DNA of 64,000 bases, from assembly GCF_002646595.1 (NCBI RefSeq), contig NZ_PDUD01000043.1, positions 49,268 to 113,267 of the forward strand. The letters are read 5' to 3'. Of the stretch, positions 17,671-26,280 are shown in pieces. Position 1 is the stretch's first letter, and each line of letters begins with the position of its first letter. The translations under genes and the position numbers were made by a program. The notes under the pieces are model-generated. The model saw nothing but the letters and a program-made list of their open reading frames with translations, did not search any database and had not been told where the DNA came from. Source of the DNA: Flavilitoribacter nigricans DSM 23189 = NBRC 102662 (lineage in GTDB: Bacteria > Bacteroidota > Bacteroidia > Chitinophagales > Saprospiraceae).

Positions 17671-18357
17671 ATGGCACTGGAAAAGCTTACAATTACCGCT
17701 TATAAAAAACCTGATTATTCAGATTATGCGGGCAAATTTACTGTTCTCATCAACCCTGAATCCTATCGTAAAGAGGTAGAGATCAAATATGCTGGTCAGC
17801 AGAGTCTAGGGTCTTCGGCACCAGAACTTCGTTATATCGCAACTGGAGGAGAAAAGATCAGCTTTAAATTGGTCTTTGATGGCACCGGATTAATAGCTAC
17901 TGCCCCCAAATCGCTAATGAGTGGAAACAAGGTAAAGCCTGTGTCTTTCCAAATTGAAAAATTTAGAAAAGTAACTTCTGAATATTGGGGGTCCATTCAT
18001 CGGCCGTACTATCTCCAGCTTTCCTGGGGTACTTTTCTCTTCAAGGGAGTCTTGGTCAGTCTGGGGATTAATTACAAATTATTCGATCCCAATGGGACAC
18101 CTCTTAGAGCAGAAGCAGATGTCGTTTTTACCAGTTCTATACTTCCTGAAGATCAAAAGAAAAAGAAAAAAAACCAATCACCGGATGTAACACATATCAA
18201 AACAGTTAGGGCCGGTGACCGACTGCCGGCTCTGTGTGCCGAAATATACGATGATCCTAATTACTTCGTTCAGGTGGCTGCGGCCAATCAATTGAACCAC
18301 CTTAGACATTTACGCCCCGGTAAAGAATTATCCTTTCCACCGATTATCAATAAGTAA
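17671..18357 (+). CDS. eCIS baseplate hub adaptor with LysM domain (Afp7-like)
   Basis: Residues 1-165 form a tube-adaptor domain (LTITAYKKPDYSDYAGKFT, VLINPESYRKEVEI). After a Lys-rich linker (DQKKKKKNQ), residues about 175-225 are a LysM-type module (HIKTVRAGDRLPALCAEIYD, HLRHLRPGKELSFPPI). This is the gp53/Afp7 architecture that links the tube to the spike base. The 228-residue length is typical. It is followed 14 bp later by the spike gene. Confidence 0.9.
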   Translation: MALEKLTITAYKKPDYSDYAGKFTVLINPESYRKEVEIKYAGQQSLGSSAPELRYIATGGEKISFKLVFDGTGLIATAPKSLMSGNKVKPVSFQIEKFRKVTSEYWGSIHRPYYLQLSWGTFLFKGVLVSLGINYKLFDPNGTPLRAEADVVFTSSILPEDQKKKKKNQSPDVTHIKTVRAGDRLPALCAEIYDDPNYFVQVAAANQLNHLRHLRPGKELSFPPIINK

Positions 18358-18371
18358 ATAACCTCCTGTAA

Positions 18372-20177
18372 ATGGCATCAACTACTGACCATTCATTGGT
18401 ATCCGTGAAAATTATGGTGGATGGATCACCCATCAAAGAGGAGTACGATATTTATGAAGTAAATGTCTCAAAAGTTGCTAATAAAATTGCATCCGCTCGA
18501 ATTAGATTAATCGATGGATCTGTAGCCAAGGAAGATTTCAAGCTTAGTGACGGAGAGGAATTCGTGCCCGGAAAAGATATCGAAATTCAGGCAGGCTTTG
18601 GATTAAAGACCAAACGGATTTTTAAGGGAATTATAATCTCTCAATCCCTCCGGGCTAAAGCGGATTTGGGACCGTCTTTACTGATAGAATGCAAAGATGA
18701 AGCAGTAAAGATGACCATTGGTGCAAAAAATGGAATATTCACTGATAAGACAGATAGTGATGTGATTACACAACTGATCGGTGATCATAATCTTTCGGCT
18801 CAGGTAAGTAGCACAACTAATACTTATGCTCAGATCGTTCAGTACTACGCAACGGATTGGGATTTTTTGCTCACGCGGGTTGAAGCTAACGGTATGATTG
18901 TCATTACCGGTGATGGAAAAGTAGAGGTAGTGCCGCCAAAAGTGGATGCTTCTCCGGATCTCACGCTGACCTTTGGAACTGATATTTTTGAAGTAGATAC
19001 TGTAGTGGATGCTCGTACCCAATTTGCTGGTGTGGAGGCACAATCCTGGGATTTTAAAACGCAGTCGGTTGTACAATCTTCGGCGAGTTCTCCGTCCGGC
19101 CCCGATCAGGGGAATCTTTCAGCAGATAAACTTGCAAAGGTAGCGGGACCGGATACAGTAGTTCTCCAAACTACGGCTCCCCTTGACTCCGGAGCTTTGA
19201 AAACTTGGGCCGATTCCAGTCTTCTTAGGTCCCGTATGGCAAAAATTGAGGGAACATTGAAAATATTTGGTAATGCAGATCTGGCCCCCAATTCGGTTGT
19301 CGAACTAAAAGGTATAGGAAAGCGATTTAATGGCAATGCCTATATTTCTGGAGTGCGACACGAGATCAATGAGGGAAATTGGTGGACCTTCCTTTCTATC
19401 GGCCTTTCTCCCGATTGGTTCGCTTCTATAATAGAGGTCACTGCCCGTCCGGCGTCAGCTCTTTTGCCAGGTATCAGGGGCTTACAAAATGGTATCGTAA
19501 AAAAGATTGACGAAGACCCGGATGGAGAAACTAGGGTACAGGTAGAAGTTCCCATGTTTAAATCTGATAGTGGCAACGGATTGATATGGGCCCGGTGGGT
19601 ACAGGGCTATGCCACTACAAGTGCTGGGTATTTCTTTATGCCCGAATTAGAAGATGAAGTAATTTTAGGTTTCCTGAACGAAGATCCGCGTTTCCCGGTG
19701 ATTCTGGGAAGCCTTTACAGCAGCCAACGGGCACCTGCCTATCAACCTACTGCAGAAAATCCTATAAAGGCAATTGTGACGAAAAAGCAGCTTGTTATTG
19801 AATTCGACGATCAAAATAAAGTGTTGACAATCAAGACTCCAGGCGCCAACCAAATACAATTGACGGATCAAGATCAGGGAATTGTTATTCAAGACCAAAA
19901 CAGCAATAAGATTACCTTAAACACTGATGGAATATCTATTCAGAGTCCTTCTAATATTGAAATTAAAGCTGGGGGTGAAATGAAAATATCTGCTGAGGGA
20001 GGCGTCACAGTATCTTCTCCCAGTCAGGTCAAAGTAGATGGAGGTATGGAGGTAAGCGTTTCTGGTCAGAATGCAAGTCTTGAAGGAAGCATTTCATTAT
20101 CGGCGGAAGGCGGAACAACATCCATTCAAGCCTCGGGCCCCTTGGCTTTGAAAGGTAGTCTGGTTACGATCAATTAA
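18372..20177 (+). CDS. eCIS VgrG-like spike (Afp8-like)
   Basis: The 601-residue protein has a gp27-like hub (1-360; HSLVSVKIMVDGSPIKEEYD, YYATDWDFLLTRVEANGM). An OB-fold gp5-like domain follows at about 373-455 (GIVKKIDEDPDGETRVQVEV, MPELEDEVILGFLNEDPRFP). A C-terminal beta-prism of short repeats follows (IEIKAGGEMKISAEGGVTVS, SISLSAEGGTTSIQ). It trimerises into the needle that pierces the target membrane, capped by the PAAR protein. No extra toxin domain is attached. A 122 bp gap separates it from the PAAR gene. Confidence 0.94.
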   Translation: MASTTDHSLVSVKIMVDGSPIKEEYDIYEVNVSKVANKIASARIRLIDGSVAKEDFKLSDGEEFVPGKDIEIQAGFGLKTKRIFKGIIISQSLRAKADLGPSLLIECKDEAVKMTIGAKNGIFTDKTDSDVITQLIGDHNLSAQVSSTTNTYAQIVQYYATDWDFLLTRVEANGMIVITGDGKVEVVPPKVDASPDLTLTFGTDIFEVDTVVDARTQFAGVEAQSWDFKTQSVVQSSASSPSGPDQGNLSADKLAKVAGPDTVVLQTTAPLDSGALKTWADSSLLRSRMAKIEGTLKIFGNADLAPNSVVELKGIGKRFNGNAYISGVRHEINEGNWWTFLSIGLSPDWFASIIEVTARPASALLPGIRGLQNGIVKKIDEDPDGETRVQVEVPMFKSDSGNGLIWARWVQGYATTSAGYFFMPELEDEVILGFLNEDPRFPVILGSLYSSQRAPAYQPTAENPIKAIVTKKQLVIEFDDQNKVLTIKTPGANQIQLTDQDQGIVIQDQNSNKITLNTDGISIQSPSNIEIKAGGEMKISAEGGVTVSSPSQVKVDGGMEVSVSGQNASLEGSISLSAEGGTTSIQASGPLALKGSLVTIN

Positions 20178-20299
20178 TAGAATATTGACTTATTTACATT
20201 TGTGCAATTAGCCCTGAAATCTATTCAACAATCAATATTTTTTAAACCTAACTCATTTTTGGGCTAATAAAAAGATCAGCTAACTCTAAAACAAACGTA
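20178..20299 (+). promoter_or_regulatory. Intra-operon gap with inverted repeat and -7-like box
   Basis: A comparatively large gap (122 bp) inside the structural operon. ATTAGCCC (20207-20214) and GGGCTAAT (20261-20268) are exact complements flanking a 46-nt loop. A TACATTTG box at 20195-20202 fits the Bacteroidota -7 consensus but has no TTG at the proper distance. It could be an internal promoter or attenuator. Confidence 0.3.
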
Positions 20300-20593
20300 A
20301 TGCCACCTGCAGCAACTTTATTCCTCAGTTTTCATCAATGTCCGATGGTCACCGGGATCGTTCCCCATGTTGGCGGACCCGTGGTCGGCCCCGGAGCTCC
20401 AACAGTCCTAATAAGCGGTCTACCTGCTGCCAGAGTGACTGATAACTTAGCCTGTGTAGGTCCACCGGATGTTATTATCAAAGGATCAAGTACGGTCTTG
20501 ATCGAAGGCTTGCCTGCCGCTTTTATGGGTAGTACTACTGCTCATGGAGGAACAATTTTAGTTGGAGTACCAAATGTCATCATCGGTGAGTGA
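20300..20593 (+). CDS. PAAR-repeat spike-tip protein (Afp10-like)
   Basis: The 97-residue protein has the alternating PAAR pattern: PMVTGIVPHVGGPVVGPGAP, then LISGLPAARVTDNLACVGPP, then VLIEGLPAAFMGSTTAHGG. His and Cys residues in these turns are the usual zinc ligands at the needle point. It sharpens the VgrG-like trimer and can dock cargo. It overlaps the following gp25 gene by 20 bp, implying translational coupling. Confidence 0.92.
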   Translation: MPPAATLFLSFHQCPMVTGIVPHVGGPVVGPGAPTVLISGLPAARVTDNLACVGPPDVIIKGSSTVLIEGLPAAFMGSTTAHGGTILVGVPNVIIGE

Positions 20594-21008
20594 ATTGATC
20601 AATAAAATTATTGGCGTCGGCTGGGCATTCCCCCCGACATTTGACCCTGTAAACCAAACAGCTCAGATGGTTACAGGTAAGGCGGATATCGAACAAAGTC
20701 TTAATATCTTGTTTGGAACTCAGCCGGGAGAGCGGGTGCTAACTCTGAAGTATGGCTGCGACCTGATGACCAGCTTATTCCAGAACATTTCCCTATCGCA
20801 AAAAACTATTCTTGAAGATCGCATCGAAAAAGCAATTACCAATTTTGAACCGCGTATAATTCTGGAAAAGGTAGAGATCGATATTACCCAGGCTGGTGAG
20901 GGCATCGTATATATTGAAGTGGATTTTTTAATTTCTCGCACCAATAGCCGTCAAAATATGGTGTTTCCTTTCTTCCTTCGAGAGGGGACATTGGTTCCTC
21001 GAATCTGA
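20574..21008 (+). CDS. gp25-like baseplate wedge protein (Afp9-like)
   Basis: ATG 20574 (MSSSVSELINKI) is preferred to a TTG 12 bp upstream. The 144-residue protein shows the GPW/gp25 pattern: GVGWAFPPTFD, ADIEQSLNILFGTQPGERVL, KYGCDLMTSLFQN and the FEPRIILEKVEIDI helix-strand. gp25 joins the wedges to the sheath start in all contractile systems. The order PAAR then gp25 (Afp10 before Afp9) differs from Afp numbering. Confidence 0.92.
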   Translation: MSSSVSELINKIIGVGWAFPPTFDPVNQTAQMVTGKADIEQSLNILFGTQPGERVLTLKYGCDLMTSLFQNISLSQKTILEDRIEKAITNFEPRIILEKVEIDITQAGEGIVYIEVDFLISRTNSRQNMVFPFFLREGTLVPRI

Positions 21009-21018
21009 AGTATTTTTT

Positions 21019-24000
21019 ATGAAACCTACTTTTTATTTCTCTCTGGGAACCAAACAAACAGATCGAATCGTTTCTGCTCTTTTACCCGGATTTGTACAGA
21101 TCGATGAGCAAACCGACCGGGACACCATTCATTTTATCGAGCAGTTTTCAAGTATTCTACAATTCTACAATCTTCAAAATGATCCTGAAGGAACTTGGCA
21201 AAACTTTTTTCAGCAGGATCTAAGCTTTCTGCTGGCTGCTATCGGGCATACTGATTTATCGGGATTCCATGACGAGTTTCGCTCTCTAATCAATCAATTC
21301 AATGCTTCCCCTCTAAATAGTTCCAAAGAACAAGTACTGATTGAACTTTTAAAATTGACTCTCCGGCTAATCGGAAATCTGTTGAAATGGTATCAGGCTA
21401 TTCATTTTCAGAGGAAGAAAAATGATGATTATCAGGAAATTGACGAGATGATCCTGGAATTGTATAAGGCAAATATCTGGAAAGGTGCCGGTCAGCTCCG
21501 ACATTGTTATAAAAGTATGTTGTACACTTTCAATCAAAACCCGAATTGGCTGGCACATGAGGATCTGGAATCAAATGTAAACAGAACTCAGGCTCAATTA
21601 TGGCAAACGCTTGGAAGGTCCTTCTTCGATCTACGTAACTCTAGTTTTCTGGATAGAAATACGACTTTTGTCTTTGAAAGGCATGCTGATTTCTTTTCTT
21701 ACCTGACGGAGTTATTTGAAAGTGTCTATAGTACAGCCTCTGTCTTACAACAAAAATCCCAAAGCTTTTTAGCACAATCCCTTCTTCAATCGAACCATAC
21801 ACCGCAGGTATCTTTGTTATTTGCGCTGCAGGCTATGATGGAGCCTACTCGTGAATTGTTAAACGGTTATGTACAAAGACACCTGAATTTTTACTACCGG
21901 CAAGTACTTTTGCAAAAGCCGGCCCCGGCAATACCGGATCAGGTGCCGGTCCACTTCCAAATGAACCCGGCTTATCAAGAGTCTTTCCACCCTCAGGGGA
22001 CCGCCCTGGTAGCTGGTACTGATGCAACGGGTAATCCCATAGTTTATAAGACTACCCGAGATTTGACGGTCACGCCAGCCAAGATTGTCGCCTTAATGAC
22101 GCTGTTTAACGGGACTATAAGAGATGATAAAAAGAACAATATACTGCCTTATCTGCTTGCTGCACCAAAGGCTGATTCCGGAGATGGTAAGGGGGGACCA
22201 TTCATTAAACAACCTGCAGCTTGGTCAACTCTGGGAGCCGGGCTGCCCGAAAAACAAGGTAGTCGTCCTCTTCCTAATCTGGCAAGATTAGGATTTGCGT
22301 TTTCTTCTGCCTATTTATTGCTTTCGGACGGTCAACGAATTTTGTCCCTGACCCTTGATATCGACCCGCAAACCCTTTCAGATCTAAATCAAAAATGGAG
22401 ACAACAATATCCGATCATCCCACTCGAAAGCTTTTTGGAAGAAGTATTCTCCATTAGTTATTCCAGTCCACAGGGCTGGACGGCACCTTCACAGGTACAG
22501 GTTCTGACAAGCTACTCCTTTCAAAATTCGAGTGAAACGGGGACCGGTATGGCACCAGGTCAGGAAACAGGAACTGGCATGGAGTGGAGTAGCAAAGACG
22601 ATGGTTTAGAGTCCGGGCTTACTTTCACAATTACAATTGCTTCTGATCAACCTCCTGTGGTACCTTATAATTCCAAGATCCACGGCCTTGGTTACCAGAC
22701 CCATGATCCTCTCCTCCGTTTTAACCTGATACAAAAAGTGGTTAAACCAGCTGAATTGGAAAAAAGCGGAATCAACCCTTATTCCTGGCTCGCCAACCTC
22801 GGGTTTCGAGGAGTGTATCTAGAAACTATAGTGCAAGACGCTAGTCAATTTATTGCTCAGAACGATTTTTCGGTATTAAAAACACAGAGCCCGTTCGCGG
22901 TATTTGGAGATAAGCCGGTGTTGGGCAACAATTTTTATATTGGTAACAGCGAAATTTTTGCTAAGCCACTTTCTGAACTTATTATAGAAATAGAGTGGTA
23001 CGATTTGCCAAAATTCCCAACCGGTTTCTGTGAATATTATGCAATGTACAACCGATTTCACCAGGATCAACCTTTTAATAATGCCGTGTTTACGTGGCAC
23101 CTGAATTTACTGCTCAATAACTCCTGGGTGCCTATACCTATTGAAATGGCAGATGATTTTACACTGTGGAATACCGATGTGAACTCCGGGCCTATCTCTT
23201 CAGACAGCACTGGCATTATTCCGGCACCCGAATCTAAAAGACTGCAGCAGCCAATTGAAGAATTATCTGTCGAACAGGCAAAAAAATTACTTTTTCATTT
23301 TATAATAGCTCATCAGGCTATCCCAAATTTAAGGGAGGCACTTCCTGCTCTTGAAACCGGCTTTTCCTCTGGGGGCATTAATAATGCTACTTCATCAGGC
23401 AATTTTAATCTGTCAGCTCCAATGTTTGTATGGTACAAGGCAAGCCAAGAGCAGAATGCCTCTGATAAAATTCTACCTACTCCTGCTGATATACATGAGA
23501 CCTTAGATAAGACAAATAACGTGTTGACACAACTCAGAAATGATGCGATCCCTCATGAGCTTTTTAAAAAAATATTATCCTCAGAAATTAAGACCGGCAC
23601 CACAGACCTTAAAATAAATCAAGGTTTGGAAGATCTCATTCAAGGTGTAAAGAACTCTTCTATACTTTCGAGTATGCCAATTTCTACCATTGCGTCTGCC
23701 CTTAATACTTCAGAAGATGAACATCGCCCAATTCGAAAAGAATTGGAATCTATACTCTCTGCCGTTGTTGCCAGAGTATTTCCCGCTAGCCAAACAGTTC
23801 TACCTGATAAACCGGATAAAAAAAAGTCGGGCTTATCTGGAATATTTCAGTTGGTTATAATGCTTCTTGCCCAGCGGTTGAAGATCCCCTTCTCGGCATT
23901 AAAGGGAATTTTTAACCATAAAAAGAACCAATCCACATTGCAAAAGGCTCCAACTCCTATGGAAACTCCTGCTGTGGAAACAATTTTTCCTAAACAGGAT

Positions 24001-26244
24001 CTTCTTACAAAAGATACTGGCTCCACTCCGGAACGTAGGTCCAATCCAGAAATAATTTCTACTGCCTGCCCTACAGAAGCACAGGGCGTGCTTAAATCAA
24101 AGTCTATTTATCGATGTCATCTAGATCAAATTTCCTGGGATCTAAAAGCTGCTTCTGTTCCGTTTTCTCCTAAAATGAAATTTGGTGAACAATCTTCCGA
24201 AGGATTTCTTCGATTTACTCTGGATCAGCCCACTTATGCTTTTGGACACGAGCTGTATCCTCGGGTTTTGTCTGAAGTTGCTAACGAAAATATACAGCTG
24301 ATGTCCGGCCGGGCAATAAATAGTGGAGCCGACAAAGGGGCGACAGATAGCAAACCTTCTCCGAAAGAAAAATCGAGTAGCCAAAATTCAGATGGGGCTG
24401 TAAATACTGGACTCTCTACGGGGAGCCAGTCGACAGAAGATGGATCTAAGGAGGAGCCGCCAAAACACCAGAAAAGAGAAGGCCTCTGGAAGGTTTTTGA
24501 CGGCGTTACTGGACTTTTGAGCCTTGTTTTTCCGGTAGCCAGATTAGTGAAAAAAGCAGGTGATGCAGTCCATAAGACCGCCAGTGAGATCGATCAGCAG
24601 TTGGATAAATACCGCTCAGTGAAAACAAAAGCAGCAATTGTACCTCCTGATACGACAAAAAACAGCTTGTTATTACCACCCCGGCCGGCTTATACTCCAA
24701 AAATCAAGAATCTGAAAATCTCTTATCGGGCTTCCCAGCGAATAGACTTTTCCAAAAGATCAAATGGTCATACTGCCATCCTGAACTTTTTTCATTTGGA
24801 TGCATTTGGCATAACTGCTCATGATCTCGAATCATGTAAAATGGTATCACTTCTCCCGGTATATAATCGGCAGGGTTATCTATATGTAGGATTGGAAAAG
24901 CTATCGCCTCCACAGGAACTTTCCCTTATGTTTGTCTTTGATGAAGCTAGCGGAAATCGCGACAAGAATCCTCCTCCAATTATTTGGTCTTATTGGAAAA
25001 ATGGAAATTGGGTTGATTTTTCGCCACTGGCTGTGCAGGATGGTACGCAGGGATTTCTGCAGTCCGGATTGATACTCTTTAATCTCCCATTAGTGGCGTA
25101 TAAGGATAAGGGGCCTTTCACGGATCAGACCAAACCGGACGCCGGGAAACTATACTGGTTACGAGCTACGGCTGGCCAGGCTGCAGACGCGGTTTGCAAT
25201 ACAGTTAAGATTTATCCTCATGCTGCTATTGCCACATACGCCGGAGGGCTGGAAAAAGCTCCACATTTAAAGGCGCCATTGCCGGTTGGCAAAATCAAAA
25301 ATTTGCAGGATCTACATCCAAAGATCAATAAAATTGTACAGGCTGTACCTTCCTCCGGTGGGAAAACGGAGGAGTCAGATGTTCAGTTTTTTACCAGAGT
25401 GCAGGAACGTCTTCGCCATAAAGATAGAGCGATTACCGCTTGGGATTATGAACATCTCGTTCTGAACGGCTTTCCTTCTATAGGACTGGTGCGTTGCCTG
25501 AATCATACTTTGGCTTCAGATCACACTACTTCCTTGCCGGGAGCCGTAACGGTGGTCATCATGCCCGCTAAAATCTCTTCTAACGAAAATCCACTTGCCC
25601 CGAAAACGAATCAAAGTTTATTATTAGAGGTGAGTGAATACCTTAGCCCGAGGATTGATCCGTTTTTACAACTGGAAGTCCGGAACCCAGATTATGTTTT
25701 TCTTCGGGTAAATGCTAGTATTAAATTTCAGGCAGGACTGAATAGCGGAAAATTACTTAACCAACTTAACCAGGGGCTCATTGAAAAAATCGCACCCTGG
25801 AATAATGATTATCAACAATTTAATCCTTTTGAATACTCTCTCAACTATTTTACTTTATTGGAATATCTAAATCATCAGCCTTTTGTGGAAAATGTAATTG
25901 AATTCAGGATTAGCTTATTAACTGGTCAAAATAAAATTTTAGAAATTGATATCTCGGAATCTTTTAAGAATATTTCCCCCGATTATCCATGGATAATAGT
26001 GAGCTCTGTACCCAAACACGATTTGCGAGATATTTCCGATAATAATATCTCGTCGGAGAGAACCTTGCCGGTAGCAGCCAATGAAAATCCTGATTTGAAA
26101 AGCCTATCTTCAGGAGGGAGTGACTCAAGTGAGACCGGTATTGTACATAAAGATATTTCCCACGAAAACTATGATACCGGGCAGGAAAAGGTTGTAATAG
26201 TCCCCACCGCTGCCGATAATGCGCTATATATTCGTAGTGAATGA
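21019..26244 (+). CDS. Giant baseplate J / Afp11-like wedge protein with inserts
   Basis: The 1741-residue length is well above that of Afp11-type proteins. The N-terminus (about 1-330) is helical. Residues about 1417-1490 hold the recognisable baseplate-J core (VQAVPSSGGKTEESDVQFFT, DYEHLVLNGFPSIGLVRCLN), followed by the usual beta-rich end (VSEYLSPRIDPFLQLEVRNP). Between them are low-complexity linkers (about 505-530 Gly/Thr-rich; 965-1010 Pro/Thr-rich; 1110-1145 Ser-rich) and two hydrophobic amphipathic segments near residues 940-968 (GIFQLVIMLLAQRLKIPFSA) and 1154-1180 (WKVFDGVTGLLSLVFPVARL). It forms the baseplate wedges around the hub. The inserts may be species-specific decoration. Confidence 0.88.
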   Translation: MKPTFYFSLGTKQTDRIVSALLPGFVQIDEQTDRDTIHFIEQFSSILQFYNLQNDPEGTWQNFFQQDLSFLLAAIGHTDLSGFHDEFRSLINQFNASPLNSSKEQVLIELLKLTLRLIGNLLKWYQAIHFQRKKNDDYQEIDEMILELYKANIWKGAGQLRHCYKSMLYTFNQNPNWLAHEDLESNVNRTQAQLWQTLGRSFFDLRNSSFLDRNTTFVFERHADFFSYLTELFESVYSTASVLQQKSQSFLAQSLLQSNHTPQVSLLFALQAMMEPTRELLNGYVQRHLNFYYRQVLLQKPAPAIPDQVPVHFQMNPAYQESFHPQGTALVAGTDATGNPIVYKTTRDLTVTPAKIVALMTLFNGTIRDDKKNNILPYLLAAPKADSGDGKGGPFIKQPAAWSTLGAGLPEKQGSRPLPNLARLGFAFSSAYLLLSDGQRILSLTLDIDPQTLSDLNQKWRQQYPIIPLESFLEEVFSISYSSPQGWTAPSQVQVLTSYSFQNSSETGTGMAPGQETGTGMEWSSKDDGLESGLTFTITIASDQPPVVPYNSKIHGLGYQTHDPLLRFNLIQKVVKPAELEKSGINPYSWLANLGFRGVYLETIVQDASQFIAQNDFSVLKTQSPFAVFGDKPVLGNNFYIGNSEIFAKPLSELIIEIEWYDLPKFPTGFCEYYAMYNRFHQDQPFNNAVFTWHLNLLLNNSWVPIPIEMADDFTLWNTDVNSGPISSDSTGIIPAPESKRLQQPIEELSVEQAKKLLFHFIIAHQAIPNLREALPALETGFSSGGINNATSSGNFNLSAPMFVWYKASQEQNASDKILPTPADIHETLDKTNNVLTQLRNDAIPHELFKKILSSEIKTGTTDLKINQGLEDLIQGVKNSSILSSMPISTIASALNTSEDEHRPIRKELESILSAVVARVFPASQTVLPDKPDKKKSGLSGIFQLVIMLLAQRLKIPFSALKGIFNHKKNQSTLQKAPTPMETPAVETIFPKQDLLTKDTGSTPERRSNPEIISTACPTEAQGVLKSKSIYRCHLDQISWDLKAASVPFSPKMKFGEQSSEGFLRFTLDQPTYAFGHELYPRVLSEVANENIQLMSGRAINSGADKGATDSKPSPKEKSSSQNSDGAVNTGLSTGSQSTEDGSKEEPPKHQKREGLWKVFDGVTGLLSLVFPVARLVKKAGDAVHKTASEIDQQLDKYRSVKTKAAIVPPDTTKNSLLLPPRPAYTPKIKNLKISYRASQRIDFSKRSNGHTAILNFFHLDAFGITAHDLESCKMVSLLPVYNRQGYLYVGLEKLSPPQELSLMFVFDEASGNRDKNPPPIIWSYWKNGNWVDFSPLAVQDGTQGFLQSGLILFNLPLVAYKDKGPFTDQTKPDAGKLYWLRATAGQAADAVCNTVKIYPHAAIATYAGGLEKAPHLKAPLPVGKIKNLQDLHPKINKIVQAVPSSGGKTEESDVQFFTRVQERLRHKDRAITAWDYEHLVLNGFPSIGLVRCLNHTLASDHTTSLPGAVTVVIMPAKISSNENPLAPKTNQSLLLEVSEYLSPRIDPFLQLEVRNPDYVFLRVNASIKFQAGLNSGKLLNQLNQGLIEKIAPWNNDYQQFNPFEYSLNYFTLLEYLNHQPFVENVIEFRISLLTGQNKILEIDISESFKNISPDYPWIIVSSVPKHDLRDISDNNISSERTLPVAANENPDLKSLSSGGSDSSETGIVHKDISHENYDTGQEKVVIVPTAADNALYIRSE

Positions 26245-26280
26245 GAAAGTGCTGCCTCCGCATACCAATGATAAAATATT

